Of a DNA stretch of 13,497 nucleotides, positions 12,965 through 13,497 are shown in pieces. Numbering within the stretch: the stretch's first letter is position 1; every line of letters starts with the position of its first letter. The notes under the pieces were generated by a model, which was not told where the DNA came from, made no database searches, and saw nothing but the letters and a program-made list of their open reading frames with translations. The stretch covers positions 1-13,497 of the forward strand of contig CAAGGY010000159.1 of the NCBI GenBank assembly GCA_900769525.1, read 5' to 3'. Both the position numbers and the translations under genes were made by a program. Source of the stretch: an uncultured Alistipes sp. (GTDB lineage Bacteria; Bacteroidota; Bacteroidia; Bacteroidales; Rikenellaceae).

Positions 12965-13497
12965 TTACTTGCCCATATAACCCTTAATATAGTGGTGATG
13001 GCTGCCGTAGCGCTCGAAGGCTGCACGGTCGAGCTCCTCCTGTGCTGATGGGTGAGCAACAGAGATGATGAGGCGTGCACGCTCCTGGAGGCTCTTGCCA
13101 TAGAGGTCAACAGCACCATTCTCTGTTACGAACCAGTGGATATGGTTACGTGTAGTAACAACACCAGAACCCTCAGTCAAAACGTCTGAGATCTTTGACA
13201 CACCCTTGTTAGTGATTGAAGGCATTGCGATGATAGCCTTACCACCCTTCGAAAGTGATGCACCATAGATAAAGTCTACCTGACCACCAACGCCTGAGTA
13301 GAACTTACGGCCGAGAGAGTCAGCGCAAACCTGACCAGTGAGGTCTACCTGGAGTGCAGAGTTGATAGCAGTAACCTTATCGTTCTTAGAGATTACGAAT
13401 GGGTCGTTGGTGTAGCCTACGTCCATCATAAGTACGCCTGGGTTGTCGTCGATAAAGTCGTAAACCTTCTGTGAACCCATCAAGAATGTAGATACCA
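12965..13497 (-). CDS. Acetyl-CoA hydrolase / CoA-transferase, C-terminal part
   Basis: The frame is open to the window edge with no stop, so this is the 3' part of a longer gene; an internal TTG/ATG at 13478-13483 is not the true start. About 177 residues are visible. They match the C-terminal domain of the acetyl-CoA hydrolase/4-hydroxybutyrate CoA-transferase family: LMGSQKVYDFIDDNP, then INSALQVDLTGQV, YSGVGGQVDFIYGA, SKGGKAIIAMPS, VVTTRNHIHWFVTENG and RARLIISVAHPSAQEEL. Enzymes of this family move CoA between acetyl-CoA and another acid (succinate, butyrate, propionate) or hydrolyse it, in the cytoplasm. The N-terminal half, where the catalytic glutamate is expected from characterised relatives, lies outside the window, so the donor and acceptor cannot be judged. 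It is followed by the terminator at 12914-12939. Confidence 0.92.
   Translation of the reverse strand, partial: VSTFLMGSQKVYDFIDDNPGVLMMDVGYTNDPFVISKNDKVTAINSALQVDLTGQVCADSLGRKFYSGVGGQVDFIYGASLSKGGKAIIAMPSITNKGVSKISDVLTEGSGVVTTRNHIHWFVTENGAVDLYGKSLQERARLIISVAHPSAQEELDRAAFERYGSHHHYIKGYMGK

Overview
The window looks like a piece of a Bacteroidales (gut-type Bacteroidetes) genome. The evidence is a TonB-dependent receptor with a CarboxypepD_reg-like N-terminus, promoters of the Bacteroidetes TAnnTTTG class with a TTG/TTTG element 19-21 bp upstream, almost no Shine-Dalgarno sequences, secreted proteins opening with the 'VDLGLSVxWAT' motif, a four-helix-bundle 'suffix' protein, and a fused glycogen synthase/alpha-glucan phosphorylase. 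I cannot name the genus. Bases 1-13 match the 3' end of a standard Illumina adapter, so the left edge is an untrimmed contig end, not genome.

Layout. (1) 15-1994, minus strand: a promoter, a ~295-nt leader, a secreted YD-repeat-like protein (591-1664) and, 18 bp further on, a small secreted protein (15-572). (2) 2017-4894, minus strand: a TonB-dependent receptor with a CxxC in its plug (2071-4395), preceded by a small His-rich membrane-anchored protein (4526-4864), probably a metal or metal-chelate uptake locus. (3) 5002-6394, plus strand: a nearly leaderless MATE efflux pump, divergent from the His-rich gene. (4) 6469-10891, plus strand: a 1413-residue GT3 glycogen synthase fused to a GT35 phosphorylase, closed by a UUCG-loop terminator. 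(5) 10897-12939: an accessory stretch with three copies of a 9-bp-period palindromic repeat, a four-helix-bundle gene (11006-11554), and a minus-strand secreted protein (11747-12475) behind a second copy of the same leader. (6) 12965-13497: the C-terminal part of an acetyl-CoA hydrolase/CoA-transferase, cut by the window edge.

The most interesting signal is the leader. Two diverged copies (1665-1961 and 12476-12764, both minus strand) lie ~10.8 kb apart in front of unrelated signal-peptide proteins. In both, conservation includes the promoter, the -33/-7 spacing is 20 bp, and a U-tract ends exactly 48 nt before the start codon. Substitutions between copies keep hairpins paired. One strand (UGUGGRG) can pair either with an upstream partner or with a downstream CUCCACACUU that runs into the U-tract, which is the layout of a transcription attenuator. 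I do not recognise it as a named riboswitch or leader family. It is the best candidate here for an undescribed system, a shared cis-regulatory RNA controlling a family of secreted proteins, but this rests on two copies read by eye.
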